Part shown: one piece after another, positions 1 to 8,355 of the stretch | How the letters are laid out: each line of letters begins with the position of its first letter | Numbering within the stretch: position 1 is the stretch's first letter | NCBI GenBank assembly: GCA_012839565.1 | Contig: DUMZ01000005.1 | Location: forward strand, 124,001-188,000 | Origin: Anaerolineaceae bacterium | GTDB lineage: Bacteria > Chloroflexota > Anaerolineae > Anaerolineales > Anaerolineaceae | Reading direction: 5' to 3' | Length of the DNA: 64,000 nt | Notes under the pieces: model-generated | Database searches by the model: none | Told to the model about the DNA's origin: nothing | What the model saw: only the letters and a program-made list of their open reading frames with translations | Position numbers and translations under genes: made by a program

Positions 1-1
1 C

Positions 2-1477
2 CGCCTGGGTTTTATGGTTGACGTTGGTCTGGACTATCTCACACTTGACCGTTCCGCCAGTTCGCTTTCAGGTGGCGAAGCGCAGCGCATCCGCCTGGCA
101 ACCCAGGTTGGCTCCAGACTCATGGGCGTGCTTTACGTGCTTGACGAGCCTTCAATCGGATTGCACCCGCGCGATAACAACAAACTGCTTGAAACGCTCA
201 AAGGTCTGCGCGATTTGGGCAACACCGTCCTGGTGGTTGAACACGATGAAGAAACCATCATGAACGCTGACTGGGTCATCGACCTTGGTCCAGGTGCCGG
301 CGAGCATGGTGGCGAAGTGGTCGCTGAAGGCACACCCGCTGACATTGAAGCCACGCCCGGCTCCATCACCGGCGATTACCTGGGCGGACGACGGAAAATC
401 CCCGTGCCTTCGGAACGACGCGAGGGTTCAGGTGAGTCTTTGCGCATCGTTGGCGCAAGCGAAAACAACCTTAAAAACGTGACCGTGGACATTCCCCTGG
501 GCAAGCTGGTGTGTATCACCGGTGTGTCTGGCTCCGGCAAATCCAGTCTGATGGTTGACGTGCTCTATGGCGCCCTGGCACGCCAGCTGATGGGCGCGCA
601 CACTCAAGCCGGCAAGCACAAGCGCATTGAAGGTACACAGTATCTCGATAAAATCATCAACATCGATCAATCCCCCATCGGACGCACACCCCGTTCAAAC
701 CCCGCCACCTATACCGGACTGTTTGACCCCATCCGCGACCTTTTCGCCACGCTGCCCGACTCAAAAATGCGCGGCTATCAAAAAGGGCGTTTTTCGTTCA
801 ACGTGCGTGGGGGACGGTGTGAAGCCTGCACAGGTGAAGGACAACTCAAAATCGAGATGCAGTTCCTGCCCGACGTATATGTGCCATGCGAAGTCTGCCA
901 CGGTAAACGGTATAACCACGAAACCCTGCAAGTGCGTTTTAAGGATAAAAATATCGCCGACGTGCTGGATATGACGGTCAGCGAAGCCCTGGCCTTTTTC
1001 GACGCCTTCCCGCGCCTGAAGAGCAAACTGCAAACGCTCAAAGATGTTGGTCTGGGCTATGTGCGCCTTGGGCAACCCGCCACGACCCTAAGCGGTGGAG
1101 AGGCGCAACGCGTCAAACTGGCCAAGGAACTCTCGCGACGTGCCACGGGCAAGACCATTTACGTCCTTGATGAACCTTCGGTTGGTTTACATGCTGAAGA
1201 CGTCAGCATGCTCATCAAAGTGCTACAAGCCCTAGTTGACACAGGCAATACCGTGGTCATCATTGAGCATAATCTGGATATCGTCAAAGTGGCGGACTGG
1301 ATTATCGACATGGGCCCCGAAGGTGGCGAACGCGGTGGCGAAGTCATCGCGCAAGGCACACCCGAAGAAGTGGCAGAAGTATCTGAAAGCTACACCGGGC
1401 AATATCTCAAGGCTTTCCTTGCCGGCCAGGCCTGGAAAACGTCTAACCCAACCAAAGTGAAGGCAAAAAAGAGTTAA
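2..1477 (+). CDS. uvrA: UvrA excinuclease ABC subunit A (C-terminal part, cut by window edge)
   Basis: This is the damage-sensing ATPase of nucleotide excision repair, a cytoplasmic dimer that loads UvrB on DNA lesions. The frame is open from base 2, so the N-terminal half (family length about 940 residues) lies outside the window. Visible in order are the first ABC signature LSGGEAQR with its Walker [11 protein letters not shown], then the second Walker [10 protein letters not shown] near base 520. A zinc finger CxxC-x19-CxxC follows at about bases 815-900. The second signature [15 protein letters not shown] is near base 1090, followed by Walker [11 protein letters not shown]. The reading frame is intact up to the Lys-rich C terminus. 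Nothing around it suggests a repair operon; the next gene is an unrelated Fic protein with its own promoter. Confidence 0.97.
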   Translation, partial: RLGFMVDVGLDYLTLDRSASSLSGGEAQRIRLATQVGSRLMGVLYVLDEPSIGLHPRDNNKLLETLKGLRDLGNTVLVVEHDEETIMNADWVIDLGPGAGEHGGEVVAEGTPADIEATPGSITGDYLGGRRKIPVPSERREGSGESLRIVGASENNLKNVTVDIPLGKLVCITGVSGSGKSSLMVDVLYGALARQLMGAHTQAGKHKRIEGTQYLDKIINIDQSPIGRTPRSNPATYTGLFDPIRDLFATLPDSKMRGYQKGRFSFNVRGGRCEACTGEGQLKIEMQFLPDVYVPCEVCHGKRYNHETLQVRFKDKNIADVLDMTVSEALAFFDAFPRLKSKLQTLKDVGLGYVRLGQPATTLSGGEAQRVKLAKELSRRATGKTIYVLDEPSVGLHAEDVSMLIKVLQALVDTGNTVVIIEHNLDIVKVADWIIDMGPEGGERGGEVIAQGTPEEVAEVSESYTGQYLKAFLAGQAWKTSNPTKVKAKKS

Positions 1478-1528
1478 ATCCTTATCCTTTTTACAATCTT
1501 TACCCGTAAACTGCCTATTAATCGCTAT

Positions 1529-1574
1529 TTAATGTGCACATTAATACACTAATCTGCACATTTTTTGCTATAAT
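1529..1574 (+). promoter_or_regulatory. Palindromic operator-like site and extended -10 of the fic gene
   Basis: A perfect 16-bp palindrome, TTAATGTGCACATTAA, lies at 1529-1544. A degenerate second copy (12 of 16 bases) lies at 1549-1564, its centre exactly 20 bp, or two helical turns, downstream. The second copy runs up to an extended -10 element TGcTATAAT (TATAAT at 1569-1574). A ribosome binding site AGGAG is at 1586-1590. Binding of a dimeric repressor here would cover the -35 region. The regulator is not known; the Fic protein itself has a C-terminal winged-helix-like region and is the obvious candidate (inference). Confidence 0.6.
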
Positions 1575-1596
1575 ATAGGCAGTTTAGGAGAGCACT

Positions 1597-2643
1597 ATGA
1601 AAATTTTTGATTACTCATTCTTGCAAGATGGACATTTACCTGTATCGTTAATCAATTTAACCGCGGGGATTTATTCGCTTAAAACAGCAGCTCATTTTAG
1701 AAAATCAGAGCATCAAACCATCTATACCGAACTTGAACATATTGCCAGATTGCAATCCGTCAAAAGCTCAAATGCTATTGAAGGCATCATCACCAGCGAT
1801 CAAAGAATTGTAGAAATAGTCAACCAAAACAGTGCCCCTCTCAACCATGACGAAGCCGAAATCGCAGGCTATCGCGATGCCCTAAACATTATCCATAACA
1901 ACTATACACAGTTGGATTTCAGGCAAAGAGATATCCTCAACCTTCATCGGGTATTAATGTCCTATGCTGGTGATGAATTCAGTGGGCAATACAAGAAAGA
2001 TGACAATGTAATCCTGGAAATAGATCATCATGGTCAGCGCAGGGTCCGTTTCAGGCCGACTCCTGCCGCAGAAACACCCGCGACCATGGAACAACTTGAG
2101 TTAGCTTACCTTGACGCAAAAGACAATCCTCGAACTAATCAGCTTTTACTTATCCCTTGCGTCATTCTCGACTTTCTTAGCATTCACCCCTTCAGAGATG
2201 GCAACGGACGTATGTCACGACTTTTATCATTGTTGCTTCTCTATAAAAACGGCTTTGATGTCGGACAATACATATCCTTTGAAGAACAAATTAACAAAAA
2301 CAAAGCTGCCTATTACGAAGCTTTGCGACAATCTTCGCAAGGCTGGGCTGAGAACGCGAACAATTACGACCCTTTTATCAAAAATTTCATTTCAACACTC
2401 TACATTTGTTACCAGGAACTGGATAAGCGTTTTGCGGTAATCGGCGATAAGAGAATAACAAAAAAAGGTCGCGTTGAAGCCACTGTTTTAAATAGTTTGG
2501 TGCCCATTTCGAAATCTGAAATCCAAAAAATTCTTCCGGATGTAAGCACATCAACAATCGAAGCCGTACTCGGCGAAATGGTTAGGGATGGGAAAATAAC
2601 CCGCTTAGCCATGGGCAGAAACGCGAGATATATTCGACTCTAA
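1597..2643 (+). CDS. Fic family protein (class II, self-inhibited) with C-terminal winged helix
   Basis: This is a Fic-fold enzyme that would transfer AMP (or another nucleotide phosphate) to a hydroxyl side chain of a target protein. The catalytic loop HPFRDGNGRMSR (residues 197-208) has every core residue: the His, the phosphate-binding GNGR and the last Arg. An N-terminal inhibitory helix motif, S58 to E62 followed by Gly (SxxxEG), marks it as class II, in which the Glu blocks ATP gamma-phosphate binding. Residues from about 285 to the end look like a winged helix-turn-helix. The start is the ATG 6 bp after AGGAG. The gene stands alone, without the small antitoxin gene of class I systems. 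The targets are unknown. Base composition is more AT-rich than the flanking genes. Confidence 0.93.
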   Translation: MKIFDYSFLQDGHLPVSLINLTAGIYSLKTAAHFRKSEHQTIYTELEHIARLQSVKSSNAIEGIITSDQRIVEIVNQNSAPLNHDEAEIAGYRDALNIIHNNYTQLDFRQRDILNLHRVLMSYAGDEFSGQYKKDDNVILEIDHHGQRRVRFRPTPAAETPATMEQLELAYLDAKDNPRTNQLLLIPCVILDFLSIHPFRDGNGRMSRLLSLLLLYKNGFDVGQYISFEEQINKNKAAYYEALRQSSQGWAENANNYDPFIKNFISTLYICYQELDKRFAVIGDKRITKKGRVEATVLNSLVPISKSEIQKILPDVSTSTIEAVLGEMVRDGKITRLAMGRNARYIRL

Positions 2644-2666
2644 ATCTGTCTTAAAACAAAAAACGG

Positions 2667-3476
2667 CTATCTAATCAGCAACAAAACAAAATAATACGCC
2701 GCGGTCATACCCCAAATCCAGGAGTCGATGCGGTCCATGATGCCCCCGATGCCAGGCAGAAGTTTGCCGGCGTCTTTCACGCCCGCGCCACGTTTGAGCA
2801 TACTCAAAAAGATATCCCCAAAAGGCGAGATGACAGCCATCAATGCCCCCAGGCCAAGCCCGCCCCATACACCCAGTTCCGGCAAGACGGGCGCGCCCAG
2901 CCAGCCAATCAGCGCGCCACAGCCCGCGCCAAACACGAGCCCACCCGCGAGCCCTTCCCAGGTCTTTGAAGGACTCAATCGGGGCGCGAAATGATTCTTG
3001 CCAAGTAAAGAGCCTACGACATAGGCACCTAAATCGACCAACATCACCAAAGCAACTGCTGCCACAGCTAACCAGGCACCATTAGGCAACTGACGCAAGG
3101 AAATCGAATACGCCCCCAGCCATCCCAGATACAAAACGCCACTCAATTCCAAAGCAAATTGCTGATAAGCTTGGTCGTTGCCCCGCTCATATTGAAAAAG
3201 CGCGTGCCCGGCAAGCCCGAGTAACAAAACGCTTACACTCAACGCCCCATATTGAAAGCCAAAAAAGTGGCGTAAAGCGACCAACGCCAAAACGCCACCG
3301 ACTACCAAAACTTGATTCACCCGCAAACCTGCCTGGTTGAGAATGCGCGAATATTCATACGCGCCCAGCCCCAAAACCAGGCCCATGAACAGCAAAAGCG
3401 CCCAATCGCCAAAATAAAAAGCCGCCAAAGAAATGGGCACAAAAATAAGCGAACTAATCAGACGTTGTTTAAACAT
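2667..3476 (-). CDS. cdsA: Phosphatidate cytidylyltransferase (CDP-diglyceride synthase)
   Basis: This integral membrane enzyme makes CDP-diacylglycerol from phosphatidic acid and CTP, the branch point for phospholipid head groups. At 269 residues with about seven or eight hydrophobic segments it matches the family. The signature near the C terminus is recognisable: SPSKTWEG, then a cytoplasmic loop with SMLKRGAGVKDAGKLLPG and IGGIMDRIDS. The usual His of the PGHGG part is Ile here. It is the last gene of the frr-uppS-cdsA operon, 8 bp after uppS, a conserved bacterial order. The C terminus faces the converging fic gene with only about 23 bp between the stops. Confidence 0.95.
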   Translation of the reverse strand: MFKQRLISSLIFVPISLAAFYFGDWALLLFMGLVLGLGAYEYSRILNQAGLRVNQVLVVGGVLALVALRHFFGFQYGALSVSVLLLGLAGHALFQYERGNDQAYQQFALELSGVLYLGWLGAYSISLRQLPNGAWLAVAAVALVMLVDLGAYVVGSLLGKNHFAPRLSPSKTWEGLAGGLVFGAGCGALIGWLGAPVLPELGVWGGLGLGALMAVISPFGDIFLSMLKRGAGVKDAGKLLPGIGGIMDRIDSWIWGMTAAYYFVLLLIR

Positions 3477-3484
3477 AAAAGGGC

Positions 3485-4204
3485 TTAGAGTTGTTCGCTT
3501 ATCTTGCCAAAACGGCGTTCACGACTGGCATAATTTTCGAACTCTGTCAAAAGAGCTTTTTCGTCAAAGTCGGGCCAGTAAATTTCGGGGAAAGACCACT
3601 CGGCATAAGCCGCCTGCCAAATCAGGAAATTACTCGTGCGTTTCTCTCCCGACGTACGGATAATCAAGTCGGGGTCAGGAATACCCGCGGTAAAAAGAGC
3701 ATTGCTTATGCGCTCTTCGCTCACTTCATCTGGACGGATACCTGCTTCAATCAAACGACGCACAGCAGTCACAATCTCGTCACGTCCGCCATAGTTGAAT
3801 GCAATAATCACCGTGATGCGCGTGTTATTTTTGGTCAGCTCAATGGCGTCTTCCACCTTCTTTTTCAAAAGCGGTGTTAAACCATCCAAATGCCCGATAT
3901 GCAAAAGGCGCGCGTTTTCCTTGTGCAAATCGCGCACCTCATCATCGATAAACTCAGCCAGTAAATCCATCAGACCATTCACTTCTTCGGCTGGGCGTTT
4001 CCAGTTCTCGGTTGAGAAAGCGTAAAAGGTGATATATTTCACGCCGGCATCCGCCGCGGCGCGAATGACCCGCCTCAGGTTCTTGGTGCCGGCACGATGC
4101 CCCATAAGACGCGGCAAACCCCGCGCCTTTGCCCACCGACCATTTCCATCCATGATGATACCGACGTGGCTTGGCACGCCTTTAACTGGCTCGATTTTTG
4201 CCAT
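3485..4204 (-). CDS. uppS: Isoprenyl (undecaprenyl) diphosphate synthase
   Basis: This cis-prenyltransferase makes the C55 lipid carrier used for peptidoglycan and surface polysaccharides. At 239 residues it is typical. It shows the N-terminal GIIMDGNGRWA motif with the catalytic Asp, then GHRAG, then YAFSTENWKRP. At the C terminus the pyrophosphate-binding IIRTSGEKRTSNFLIW is followed by AYAEWSFPEIYWPDF, which carries the conserved Glu/Asp. It lies 3 bp downstream of frr and 8 bp upstream of cdsA. The flippase, GT4 and GT2 genes elsewhere in the window would depend on its product. Confidence 0.96.
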   Translation of the reverse strand: MAKIEPVKGVPSHVGIIMDGNGRWAKARGLPRLMGHRAGTKNLRRVIRAAADAGVKYITFYAFSTENWKRPAEEVNGLMDLLAEFIDDEVRDLHKENARLLHIGHLDGLTPLLKKKVEDAIELTKNNTRITVIIAFNYGGRDEIVTAVRRLIEAGIRPDEVSEERISNALFTAGIPDPDLIIRTSGEKRTSNFLIWQAAYAEWSFPEIYWPDFDEKALLTEFENYASRERRFGKISEQL

Positions 4205-4207
4205 CGG

Positions 4208-4765
4208 TTAAAACTCCATGATTTCTTTTTCTTTGCGTTCGCCGATTACGCTGACTTCGTCAACATATTCGTTGGTCACTTTATTGAATTCTTCTTCAGC
4301 GCGTTTTAGTTCATCTTCAGAAATCAATTTTTCTTTTTCGAAGTCACGCAAGTCTTTCAACACATCGCGACGCACATTGCGCACTGCCACACGCGCTTCT
4401 TCAAGACGGTTGTTGACCAGCTTCACCAAATCTCGGCGACGTTCCTCAGTAAGCGGGGGCAGGTTCAGGCGAATCACCTTGCCATCATTGTTTGGCGTCA
4501 AGCCCAAATCTGATGCCTGAATAGCGCGCTCAATCATTTTCAGCGAAGAGCCATCAAAAGGGCGAATGAGCAGCTGACGGGGTTCAGGCACGCTAATCGT
4601 AGCTAACTGAATGAGAGATACATTGCTGCCATAATACTCAATTTGCAATTTTTCAACCAAAGCGGGTGACGCGCGCCCGGTGCGGATGCCCAAAAGGTCT
4701 TCTTCCAAAACGTCCAAAGCGCTTTGCATACGCGACTTGGCTTCTCTTAATAAATCATCTACCAT
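4208..4765 (-). CDS. frr: Ribosome recycling factor
   Basis: This factor splits post-termination ribosomes together with EF-G. The start is set at the ATG at 4765, because a strong Shine-Dalgarno AAGGAGG (complement of 4771-4777) lies 5 bp upstream. This gives 185 residues, the normal family length; a longer open frame to 4834 would add 23 residues without family resemblance. Visible motifs are the GIRTGRASPALV segment near residues 25-40 and the C-terminal three-helix bundle with NVRRDVLKDLRDFEK. It is the first gene of the frr-uppS-cdsA operon. In most bacteria pyrH sits directly upstream; here pyrH is about 48 kb away. Confidence 0.97.
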   Translation of the reverse strand: MVDDLLREAKSRMQSALDVLEEDLLGIRTGRASPALVEKLQIEYYGSNVSLIQLATISVPEPRQLLIRPFDGSSLKMIERAIQASDLGLTPNNDGKVIRLNLPPLTEERRRDLVKLVNNRLEEARVAVRNVRRDVLKDLRDFEKEKLISEDELKRAEEEFNKVTNEYVDEVSVIGERKEKEIMEF

Positions 4766-5024
4766 AAGAACCTCCTTCGTTAGTTCAGTTTGATACTCTA
4801 TTTTACAAGATACGCGACAATTGCGCGAGTGCAACGGCTTTAGTATACTTGTAAAGAAGCCAAATTGCTTATAAATGTCAGCAATTTGCAGTACGACGGC
4901 GTTCGCAAGGTGTTCAACACGGTATTATAAGAATGACAATACTTGCCAGTATACAAACTTGTTAATAGATTAGATATCTTAAACGAACGCGACCCGTACT
5001 GAAACGCGCAAAAAGGAGTTTAGC
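4766..5024 (+). promoter_or_regulatory. Divergent intergenic region between frr and the ATP-cone kinase
   Basis: For frr (minus strand) a -10 TATACT is seen as the complement of 4842-4847. Upstream of it is a perfect inverted repeat, CAAATTGC (4861-4868) and GCAATTTG (4881-4888), separated by 12 bp. For the kinase gene a candidate -35 TTGCCA (4943-4948) lies 17 bp before TAGATT (4966-4971). This -35 overlaps a small inverted repeat ATACT-TGCC-AGTAT (4939-4952). A Shine-Dalgarno AAAAGGAG precedes the ATG at 5025. The promoters are plausible but unproven. Confidence 0.4.
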
Positions 5025-6365
5025 ATGAGTCAAATTACCCACATCATCAAACGCGACGGTAGTCAGGTGAAGTTCACACCAGAACGCATCACTAATGCCA
5101 TTTATCGTGCTTCAGTTGCCGTTGGTAATCGCGATCGCAAAGCAGCTGACGAAGTCTCGCGTCAGGTCGTTATCGCACTGGAAGAACAACTGCAACCCGG
5201 CGAAATCCCCACCGTTGAAAAAGTGCAAGACCTTGTGGAACAAAAACTAATTGAAAACAATTATGCGACCGTTGCCAAAGCCTATATCCTTTACCGCAAT
5301 GAACGCGCCCGCCAACGCGCCAAACGTTCCGACCGCGACCGCATGCCCTCCGGTAACATTCCCTGGCACAAATTATGGCAATCGCTGGACTGGGCTGTGT
5401 CTCACGAAGTCCATACAACCCGTCATCTCAACGAAAAAATCCGCAGCGGAAAATTCCACGAAGTGGTTACCGCTGCCGAAGCCGCCTATTTTGAAGATGT
5501 TGAAAACGCGGCTAATCTCATTCTCCAACGCCAGGACGAAATTCGCATGGTTTTTGTGGTTGGCCCCAGTTCCAGTGGTAAAACCACCACCACGACCATC
5601 ATCGGTGAACATCTCGCGCGCCAGGGCTTCAAACTGAAAACACTCAACATCGACCACTACTTCTTTGACCTTGAATTGCATCCTAAAGATGAATTTGGCG
5701 ATTACGATTTTGAGACCCCCCAAGCCCTCAACCTGGCACTCATCAATCAGCACCTGGTTGAGCTCTTTGCTGGAAAAGAAGTGCGCATCCCTTATTACGA
5801 CTTCAAAACTGGCAAAAGCCACCCTGATCACACCCCTATGCACCTTGAAGAACACGAAATCGTTTTGATTGACAGCTTGCATGGCCTGCACCCCGAAATG
5901 ACCGCGGATATCGACGATTCACTCAAATTCAAACTCTACATCGAACCCCTGCTGCAACTCAAAGACAGCCAGGGGCATTACGCGCGCTGGACGGATATTC
6001 GCCTTATGCGTCGAATGTTGCGCGATGCCAGCTTTAGGGCTTATGACCCCCTGCAAACCCTGCTCCACTGGCATTATGTGCGCTCCAGCGAACTAAGGCA
6101 CATCATCCCCTACAGCACAACAGCCGACACCGTTGTAAACTCAGGCATGCCCTATGAGCTCCCCCTTTACAAAGCCAAACTGGGTGCCAACTTTGCCGAG
6201 TGGGCTGAAAGTCTAAAGAATGACCCCTTGCGTGTGGACGCCTGGGAACGCGCCACACGGGTCAATGCCCTGTTCCAGGAAATTGACGCTGTGGAAGACG
6301 ACAGCATCGTGCCCGAAAACTCCGTCACCCGCGAGTTTATCGGCGGTGGGATTTACAAGTATTAA
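5025..6365 (+). CDS. ATP-cone domain fused to a uridine kinase-like P-loop nucleoside kinase
   Basis: Residues 1 to about 95 form an ATP-cone, the nucleotide-sensing module known from ribonucleotide reductases and NrdR: it opens with IIKRDGSQVKFTPERI and ends with TVAKAYILYRNERA. From about residue 170 a P-loop kinase domain follows. It has Walker A GPSSSGKTTTT, then NIDHYFFD, where the Asp sits at the usual substrate/catalytic position of uridine kinases. After that come IPYYDFKTG and EHEIVLIDSLHGLHPEM, which resembles the uridine kinase 'ego-lhp' segment. The protein probably phosphorylates a nucleoside or a related metabolite under allosteric control by ATP or dATP. The kinase class is well supported; the substrate and the allosteric role are inferred. 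The gene is monocistronic and followed by a clear terminator. Confidence 0.85.
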   Translation: MSQITHIIKRDGSQVKFTPERITNAIYRASVAVGNRDRKAADEVSRQVVIALEEQLQPGEIPTVEKVQDLVEQKLIENNYATVAKAYILYRNERARQRAKRSDRDRMPSGNIPWHKLWQSLDWAVSHEVHTTRHLNEKIRSGKFHEVVTAAEAAYFEDVENAANLILQRQDEIRMVFVVGPSSSGKTTTTTIIGEHLARQGFKLKTLNIDHYFFDLELHPKDEFGDYDFETPQALNLALINQHLVELFAGKEVRIPYYDFKTGKSHPDHTPMHLEEHEIVLIDSLHGLHPEMTADIDDSLKFKLYIEPLLQLKDSQGHYARWTDIRLMRRMLRDASFRAYDPLQTLLHWHYVRSSELRHIIPYSTTADTVVNSGMPYELPLYKAKLGANFAEWAESLKNDPLRVDAWERATRVNALFQEIDAVEDDSIVPENSVTREFIGGGIYKY

Positions 6366-6381
6366 AAATGAAGGTTTAAGA

Positions 6382-6416
6382 AAAGAAGACCGGACTAGCT
6401 GTGCCCGGTCTTCTTT
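6382..6416 (+). terminator. Rho-independent terminator after the ATP-cone kinase
   Basis: A perfect 12-bp stem, AAAGAAGACCGG with CCGGTCTTCTTT, closes an 11-nt loop and ends in a T-rich tail. The A-rich left flank lets it work for the converging lipoprotein gene as well. Confidence 0.85.
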
Positions 6417-6431
6417 GTTTTAATAGCTTAG

Positions 6432-6911
6432 TTACCAACATGGACTGGAAAATTCAGTTACGCCTGGCGGAATAGTGGTAATCGAGTAAAACCAACCGCA
6501 ATCATCATAACAAGTACCGCCCACATAACAGCCAAAATCGTCCTTACGATACTCGAACTCGCAGGAAAGCCTGTTTCCTTCCGTGGGGCATGAACTTGTG
6601 CGCCAGGTAACGTGTTCCGGTCCAAATTTGGCGCGTGGCCAGATTAAGCGCGCAGTTAGTGCCACCGTTGGTGTAACTGTTTCGGTTGGCGTTTCAGTTG
6701 GTGTTTCTGTTATGTTATCAGTTGGACTTGGCGTGATTGTTAATGTCGCCGTAGGTTCCCGGGTTGGTGTTTCACTGGGAATGGGTGTATCGCTTGGCAA
6801 TGCTGTCCAAAAAGCAGTATAGGTCGCGCCATAATCCACTTTTGGTGTACAGGCAGAAACAAGCATCAGTAAAATGAGAATAAGCAGAAACTTTGACTTC
6901 ATAAGATTCAT
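6432..6911 (-). CDS. Thr/Pro-rich lipoprotein with six-Cys C-terminal module (paralog 3)
   Basis: A secreted lipoprotein of unknown function, 159 residues from the chosen start. The signal peptide ends in a lipobox LVSAC. Next comes a segment PKVDYGATYTAFW shared with the upstream gene, then about 55 residues of Thr/Pro/Glu repeats acting as a spacer. The C-terminal module has six cysteines: CP, SCEFEYR, GCYVG, TCYDDCG, and a last Cys two residues before the stop. The ATG at 6911 follows the upstream stop by one base (TGAaATG), so translation is probably coupled; a second ATG is three codons in. It is the last of three tandem relatives. Confidence 0.8.
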   Translation of the reverse strand: MNLMKSKFLLILILLMLVSACTPKVDYGATYTAFWTALPSDTPIPSETPTREPTATLTITPSPTDNITETPTETPTETVTPTVALTARLIWPRAKFGPEHVTWRTSSCPTEGNRLSCEFEYRKDDFGCYVGGTCYDDCGWFYSITTIPPGVTEFSSPCW

Positions 6912-6912
6912 T

Positions 6913-7407
6913 TCAATCAGAAAGACATGACCCAACAAAGATATAATCACCGATGCCATACTTTATGGTATTCACACCATAAAACTTGCCACAGGCATCA
7001 AAACAAGTCATACCCACAAAGCAACCGTTAGCGTACTGACGATATTCCGTTTCGCAACTCACATTTTGTCCTCTTGAAGGACACCAGGCGTCGCCACCCC
7101 ACCAGACATCAAACTGACTGAACGCCGCCTCTGGCCAGTAATAGCCTGGGTGTGGCATCCACGTGGGTGTGAGTGTTTCTGTGGGTACGGGTGTGTCAGT
7201 TTGGGTTGGCGTAGCACTTGGACTTGGCGTTGCGGTGCTGGTATTTGTCGGCGTTGGGGTTGCTGTATCAGTTGGGAAAGGCGTATCGGTCGGTAAATTT
7301 TCCCAAAAAGCCGTATAGGTCGCGCCATAATCTACTTTTGGCGTACAGGCGATCAACGATAAGAATAGCAACAGTAAAGCAAGTTTATAATAACTTTTTC
7401 TCAACAT
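6913..7407 (-). CDS. Thr/Pro-rich lipoprotein with six-Cys C-terminal module (paralog 2)
   Basis: A secreted lipoprotein of 164 residues, function unknown. Lipobox LIAC at about residues 18-21, then PKVDYGATYTAFW, nearly identical to the downstream paralog. A Thr/Pro repeat spacer with many TPTPT steps follows. The C-terminal module has WCPSRG, SCETEYR, GCFVG, TCFDACGKFYG and a final Cys. The order and spacing of the six cysteines match both neighbours, which suggests a disulfide-bonded domain outside the cell. Nearly identical N-terminal segments with diverged spacers point to a local gene duplication. It is 100 bp downstream of paralog 1 and almost touches paralog 3. Confidence 0.8.
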   Translation of the reverse strand: MLRKSYYKLALLLLFLSLIACTPKVDYGATYTAFWENLPTDTPFPTDTATPTPTNTSTATPSPSATPTQTDTPVPTETLTPTWMPHPGYYWPEAAFSQFDVWWGGDAWCPSRGQNVSCETEYRQYANGCFVGMTCFDACGKFYGVNTIKYGIGDYIFVGSCLSD

Positions 7408-7507
7408 AAAAAAGCCTCAATCATTTACACAGCAAGGTATCACGGACTGTGCCGACCACCATTGTATCAACACCGTCGGGATATCTGCAAGTCGCAAAAC
7501 CGTCCAG

Positions 7508-8239
7508 CTAATTACAGGGGCCAGTAAAGCCCTGAAACTCCCGGTAGACTTTTGGAAGATTATCTCTGGAATAATACAAACCACAGGCGTCATAACAGGT
7601 ATGCGCGTAATAACAACGCCCATCATACAACCTGTATTCTGATTCGCAGGAGACGTTTTTCCCGCGGTCCGGGCAATCAAATTGATGATGATAAACGATG
7701 TTATCCATCAGTTGCGCGTTAAAGCTTGCTTCGTGGACTGCTATTTCATGCTCCTGGTCAAGGTAGAAAACAAAATCCATCTCGTCTTCTTCGATTCTGC
7801 TTTCAGCCACACAAATCATCCCCGTTAAATTATCGGGGTCCTGTTCACACACCAGGTCAAAATCGTCCGCGGTAGCAAACATCGTAAAATCAATGCCCGC
7901 GTTCAGAAAGTAAAAATAGGTTTTGCCATCCAGCCACCATGCCCGATACAGTCTGAATTGCTCCAAAAACCCCTGGAACACTATCGTTGTTGGCTTCGGC
8001 GTGGGAGATTCCGTCGCTGTAGGCAGGGTTGTGGGTGAAGAAATGATTTCTGTTGGCGTGGGCGATGGCTCTGGGCTCGGCAGTTCTTGCGTATGCTGCG
8101 CAGTCGCGGTGGCATCCAAAGCTTGAAGTGTCACTTCAACAGGATCAAAGCTTTCCTGTGGATTAACTTCACTGGGCACACAAGCCAACAAACCAGCCAA
8201 CAGGCTGACAGATAAAACTAAAGCGTATATTTTTCGCAT
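7508..8239 (-). CDS. Lipoprotein with six-Cys C-terminal module (paralog 1, longer)
   Basis: A secreted lipoprotein of 243 residues, function unknown. The lipobox is LLAC, followed by a Ser/Pro/Thr spacer. A domain of about 90 residues (roughly 90-180) that the two downstream paralogs lack comes next; it begins VFQGFLEQFRLYRAWWLDG and carries two extra cysteines. The C-terminal module is the shared one: DCPDRG, SCESEYR, RCYYAHTCYDACGLYYS, and a last Cys before the final Asn. The start ATG is at 8239. It faces a divergent LysM gene about 110 bp away, so the two may share a control region. About 100 bp downstream, before paralog 2, I see no gene. Confidence 0.8.
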   Translation of the reverse strand: MRKIYALVLSVSLLAGLLACVPSEVNPQESFDPVEVTLQALDATATAQHTQELPSPEPSPTPTEIISSPTTLPTATESPTPKPTTIVFQGFLEQFRLYRAWWLDGKTYFYFLNAGIDFTMFATADDFDLVCEQDPDNLTGMICVAESRIEEDEMDFVFYLDQEHEIAVHEASFNAQLMDNIVYHHQFDCPDRGKNVSCESEYRLYDGRCYYAHTCYDACGLYYSRDNLPKVYREFQGFTGPCN

Positions 8240-8355
8240 GGCAAATAACTTTCGCTGCCATTATATCGCAATTTTTCTGTGCGGATGCTTGAATAAAAAT
8301 GCTAAACATATTTTTCAGCTATAATATGTCTTGAAGAAGAAGTCGCAAGTTGACT

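Noticed and set aside
5373..5891. Minus-strand open frame of 172 codons opposite the kinase gene
   Set aside because: The plus-strand protein has clear domains through this region; the antisense frame has no recognisable motif or start signal.
6660..7300. GT-rich short repeats that look like a tandem repeat or CRISPR-like array
   Set aside because: They are the codons of the Thr/Pro spacers of the two lipoproteins; no fixed-length repeats with unique spacers are present.
7417..7680. Possible small gene in the gap between two lipoproteins
   Set aside because: Most of the frame overlaps the C-terminal module of the upstream lipoprotein in another frame and it has no start signal.
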